Position numbers and translations under genes: made by a program
DNA from: Flavobacterium gyeonganense
GTDB lineage: Bacteria; Bacteroidota; Bacteroidia; Flavobacteriales; Flavobacteriaceae
Assembly (NCBI RefSeq): GCF_029625295.1
Contig: NZ_CP121112.1
Span: forward strand, 2,356,001 to 2,420,000
Length of the DNA: 64,000 nt
Reading direction: 5' to 3'
Shown here: positions 61,506-64,000 of the stretch, in pieces
Layout of the letters: each line of letters starts with the position of its first letter
Numbering within the stretch: the stretch's first letter is position 1
Notes under the pieces: model-generated
Database searches by the model: none
Told to the model about the DNA's origin: nothing
What the model saw: only the letters and a program-made list of their open reading frames with translations

Positions 61506-62390
61506 TTAGCTTTCAAGGTAATCATTCTTCAACCAGTTAAAAACATGATTACCGAAATTTGTCAGAGTTGCCCAGTTGTCAATAATTTCTACAATGTTTA
61601 ATCTTTGTAATTTCTTAAAAATAGTTCTATCTGAATCGTCCAATTGTACAGAAACGTTTAATTCTTCCTCTTTAAAATAGCGCATTAATATTTTTGCGTC
61701 ATTATTCGTCAATTGCTTTATGGTTGCACTTATTCTCACATTAAAGTCCGGATCTTGCAAATTATTATAATCGCGATCATCTCTGTGTGAAATATTTCTT
61801 TTAATTTCAGTAATTTGATTCTCAAGGAATTTCTTTTCCTGATTAAGCACATCAATTGATTTGTTTAATTGTTTCTCTTTTTCATGAGAAGCCGAAATGC
61901 GTTCATTCCATCTTTTAGTTTCAATTTTATCTTGTTCTACAAGATCATTAATTTCCTTCTGTAAACTTTCAATTTTAGTTTGTAAATTATTAATCTCACT
62001 TGTACCTGCTTTCTCATCTGCTATTTGTCTTAAAAGCTTTGCGTTCTCTTTTCTTTTTAATAGTCTAGCAGTTTCTAAATCATCAATTTTCTGTTGTTTT
62101 TTTTCAGTGTAATATTTTAAAACAAATTCAATAAAGAGATTAATATAAGGAAGGATTAAAACATAGAAAAACGATATACCAATTGGAAAAAGTAAGTTTT
62201 TTAAATTGCAATATTGTTCCTCAATCCATTCAATCCTGCAGTGTATTGGCCATTCTGAATAAAACAATATAGCAAATGCTCTCCAATTAAATATTAAAAA
62301 GGATATCATGAATGAGCCAATAAAAGGACTTTTTACTCTGTCCCTGTAACTGTCATATACACTTTGAAAAAAATCTTTTACTGTTTCCAT
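61506..62390 (-). CDS. Membrane-anchored coiled-coil protein with winged-helix-like C-terminus
   Basis: The protein is 294 residues. Two hydrophobic helices at about 25-45 (SPFIGSFMISFLIFNWRAFAILF) and 66-90 (LLFPIGISFFYVLILPYINLFIEFVL) precede a long charged coiled coil (about 95-200, with many E, K and Q heptads). The C-terminal 85 residues (VRISATIKQLTNNDAKILMRYF... RTIFKKLQRLNIVEIIDNWATLTNFGNHVFNWL) look like a winged-helix fold. The coiled coil would place this domain in the cytosol. A full promoter precedes it. It is of a kind seen in uncharacterised accessory loci; the function is unknown. Confidence 0.65.
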   Translation of the reverse strand: METVKDFFQSVYDSYRDRVKSPFIGSFMISFLIFNWRAFAILFYSEWPIHCRIEWIEEQYCNLKNLLFPIGISFFYVLILPYINLFIEFVLKYYTEKKQQKIDDLETARLLKRKENAKLLRQIADEKAGTSEINNLQTKIESLQKEINDLVEQDKIETKRWNERISASHEKEKQLNKSIDVLNQEKKFLENQITEIKRNISHRDDRDYNNLQDPDFNVRISATIKQLTNNDAKILMRYFKEEELNVSVQLDDSDRTIFKKLQRLNIVEIIDNWATLTNFGNHVFNWLKNDYLES

Positions 62391-62406
62391 ATTTGATAAA
62401 TTTCAG

Positions 62407-62434
62407 CAAACATAGAATATAAAAATTAAATCAA
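62407..62434 (-). promoter_or_regulatory. Promoter of the coiled-coil membrane gene
   Basis: CAAACATA (62407-62414) is TATGTTTG on the minus strand, and CAA at 62432-62434 is a TTG at 17-bp spacing. The -7 box begins 17 bp upstream of the ATG. Confidence 0.6.
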
Positions 62435-62513
62435 TCACGTATAAATACCTGTTTAAATAGAGTTTCAGGTTAAATAAACTCAATCTTATAACGAAAGACT
62501 TTTTTAATGGTTT

Positions 62514-62951
62514 TTATTGTAAATACAAATAATGATTATAATAATCAATAATCGCTTTTCCTTCCAGCAAAACATCAGCGCCAATAATGCCATGAACCGG
62601 TTTTGCTTTGTACTGTCTTAGCGCTTCGTTAACATGCGAAAGATCAAAAATAACCAGACTAAAATCAGTATTTTTCCAGGAACCCAGCTGAAGTGTATTA
62701 TGTTTCGAAATTTGTGTTTTCATTCCGGTACCGCCGGCACCAGCTGCTTTGGTTTTTGAATTTTTTGTAGTTAATTCGAATTTTTCAATACTTTCAAAAC
62801 CCACACAGGAATTTGAGGCGCCGGTGTCTAAAATAAAAGTTCCGGAAACGCCATTGATTTTGGCTTTGATAGATAAATGCTGTGTTTTGGTAACTTTGAA
62901 TTTTATTTTTTTGTATTTCTCTTTTTTGAGAACCTCGTGAAGATTTTCCAT
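62514..62951 (-). CDS. Retropepsin-like aspartic protease
   Basis: The protein is 145 residues, a single-domain clan AA protease that should be active as a dimer. The catalytic motif is DTGAS (D42-T-G) in GTFILDTGASNSCVG. A flap-like GAGGTGMKTQISKH and the closing hydrophobic-Gly motif VHGIIGADVLLEGKAIIDY follow. There is no signal peptide. Its start lies 49 bp inside the end of the CHAT gene, on the same strand, so the two are likely translated together. No substrate can be named. Confidence 0.82.
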   Translation of the reverse strand: MENLHEVLKKEKYKKIKFKVTKTQHLSIKAKINGVSGTFILDTGASNSCVGFESIEKFELTTKNSKTKAAGAGGTGMKTQISKHNTLQLGSWKNTDFSLVIFDLSHVNEALRQYKAKPVHGIIGADVLLEGKAIIDYYNHYLYLQ

Positions 62952-64000
62952 TTTCGATAGTGATTGAAAACCAAAAATAAACCAATTACAGCCAATAAAC
63001 TAATGATGTAAACGATATAATTTGAAGCATTTTCTTCTGTGGAAATCGAACCGTAATAAACAAACGCACTCCAGTAATACGGAGATTTTTTAGCATTTGG
63101 AATCGATTTGTCGTTTAAAAAATCAAGTTTTGCATTTGTATTGGCTTCAAAATAAGTTTGGTTATTTAGGATGTTTTTATAGAAATCCGTCATAAAAACC
63201 GATGTTGTATAATCGTTTACTTTCCATAAAGAAAATAACAGATTCTGTGCTCCTGCAAACTGAAAACCTCTTGCAACACTCATTGCTCCTTCGGCTTTAT
63301 AGAGTTTACCGATTCCGGTTTCGCAGGCACTTAAAACCACTAAATCCGGATTGATGTTGAGGTTGTACAATTCTGTATATAAAATTTCCTGATCATAAAA
63401 TTTGATGCTTGCCGGAGTTTCAATATCGCCTGAAGACGCATGCGTGCTTAAATGCAGGATCGAATAATTGGAAATATTATTTTTAAAATTATCAAAACGT
63501 GCATCGGCATTTTCTAAATATTTTCCTTTAAAATTACTCCTGATTGATGCCAGTTCTTTCTTTGAATAACGCAACTCAAAAGCCGTTTTTTCGAAAACCG
63601 GAAAAACACCCAAAACTGTTTTTTCTGATTTTGAAAAGGGTTTTGAATTCAGATAAATATTCGCCGAAATAGTATAAGCAATCCTGAAATCATTCAGCAA
63701 ATAATGCATTTTAGCAAAATTCGTTGTATTTGATTCTTGTGTAATCAATGCTTCAAACGGAAGAAAATTTAAAATGCCATCAGGAACAATGATCAGGTTT
63801 TGATAAACCGAGTTGTTAGGTAATTTTAATAAATCATAAACTTTTTTTCCAGAATGATTATAACCTGAAATATTATTGGTAATACTACCAGCATTGTTGA
63901 AATAATCTATAAAATCAACAATGTCAAATATTCCTGTATGGTTTACATAAAGAGAATTGAGACTGATTCTGCCATTGCATAAAGTAAAATAATACAATTT
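62903..64000 (-). CDS. CHAT-domain protease, C-terminal part (gene runs off the window)
   Basis: About 365 residues are visible; the frame is open to the window edge. The only start-like codon there is a TTG at 63997, and CHAT proteins usually have N-terminal TPR repeats, so the true start is probably outside. The caspase-like CHAT domain has the catalytic His in SILHLSTHASSGD and Cys in LVVLSACETGIGKLYKAEGAMSVARGFQFAGA. A single transmembrane helix (YIVYIISLLAVIGLFLVFNHY) and a short basic tail (RKWKIFTRFSKKRNTKK) close the protein. It overlaps the retropepsin gene by 49 bp. Confidence 0.85.
   Translation of the reverse strand, partial: KLYYFTLCNGRISLNSLYVNHTGIFDIVDFIDYFNNAGSITNNISGYNHSGKKVYDLLKLPNNSVYQNLIIVPDGILNFLPFEALITQESNTTNFAKMHYLLNDFRIAYTISANIYLNSKPFSKSEKTVLGVFPVFEKTAFELRYSKKELASIRSNFKGKYLENADARFDNFKNNISNYSILHLSTHASSGDIETPASIKFYDQEILYTELYNLNINPDLVVLSACETGIGKLYKAEGAMSVARGFQFAGAQNLLFSLWKVNDYTTSVFMTDFYKNILNNQTYFEANTNAKLDFLNDKSIPNAKKSPYYWSAFVYYGSISTEENASNYIVYIISLLAVIGLFLVFNHYRKWKIFTRFSKKRNTKK

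Overview
The window looks like chromosomal DNA from a Flavobacterium-like member of the Bacteroidota. The DNA is AT-rich. Secreted proteins end in type IX secretion (T9SS) sorting domains, and many genes are preceded by the Bacteroidota -7 promoter element TAnnTTTG, some with a TTG 17-20 bp further upstream. The nuo, suf, sucA/odhB and mfd proteins all have a flavobacterial look. No rRNA, tRNA, prophage, transposase or CRISPR array was seen.

Layout. 0.1-1.1 kb: a secreted class II cyclic-nucleotide phosphodiesterase. 1.2-5.8 kb (minus): a suf Fe-S assembly operon (sufA-like, sufB, sufC, a four-helix-bundle gene, sufD) in which sufC is broken by a one-base deletion in an A run. 6.3-7.2 kb: an MBL-fold hydrolase. 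7.3-11.4 kb (minus): two paralogous secreted leucine-rich-repeat T9SS proteins. 11.5-15.1 kb: a subtilisin-like protease and an M1 aminopeptidase. 15.2-22.7 kb: threonine dehydrogenase (minus), a lipoprotein, mfd, a 0.65 kb gap holding a dispersed repeat and a possible small antisense-facing transcription unit, dinB, and a PAS protein. 22.8-37.1 kb (minus): a Bax-inhibitor-1 protein, then a complete 14-gene respiratory complex I operon, nuoA to nuoN, with a recognisable promoter and terminator. 37.3-39.6 kb (minus): cold-shock protein and aspS. 39.7-43.6 kb: a thioredoxin-like protein, a MORN-repeat protein, and an opposing three-gene PepSY/DUF3649/DUF3325-like iron-uptake cluster. 43.7-50.7 kb (minus): a TetR-regulated RND efflux operon and a YceI gene that appears to share its operator. 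50.9-54.3 kb: polyprenyl synthetase and small unknowns. 54.4-60.6 kb (plus): 2-oxoglutarate dehydrogenase E1 and E2, a ThuA protein and an MFS transporter. 60.7-64 kb (minus): two AT-rich unknown membrane genes, a retropepsin-like protease and the C-terminal end of a CHAT protease.

How it fits together. Much of the window is core energy metabolism: Fe-S cluster assembly supplies complex I, and sucAB supplies NADH to it. Accessory functions are efflux, iron uptake and surface or secreted proteins. Intergenic gaps inside the large operons are filled with short repeats (AAACTTGAAAC-type, AT-rich TTATAAATTTTGA-type, and CCCGATAGCTATCGGG palindromes).

The points most worth following up are the sufC frameshift, a GGAAACTT-N12-AAGTTTCC operator family shared by the tetR operon and yceI, the possible small RNA or micropeptide unit at 20.5-20.8 kb, a pair of dispersed repeats whose hairpin stems differ but still pair, and the overlapping CHAT/retropepsin protease pair at the right edge.
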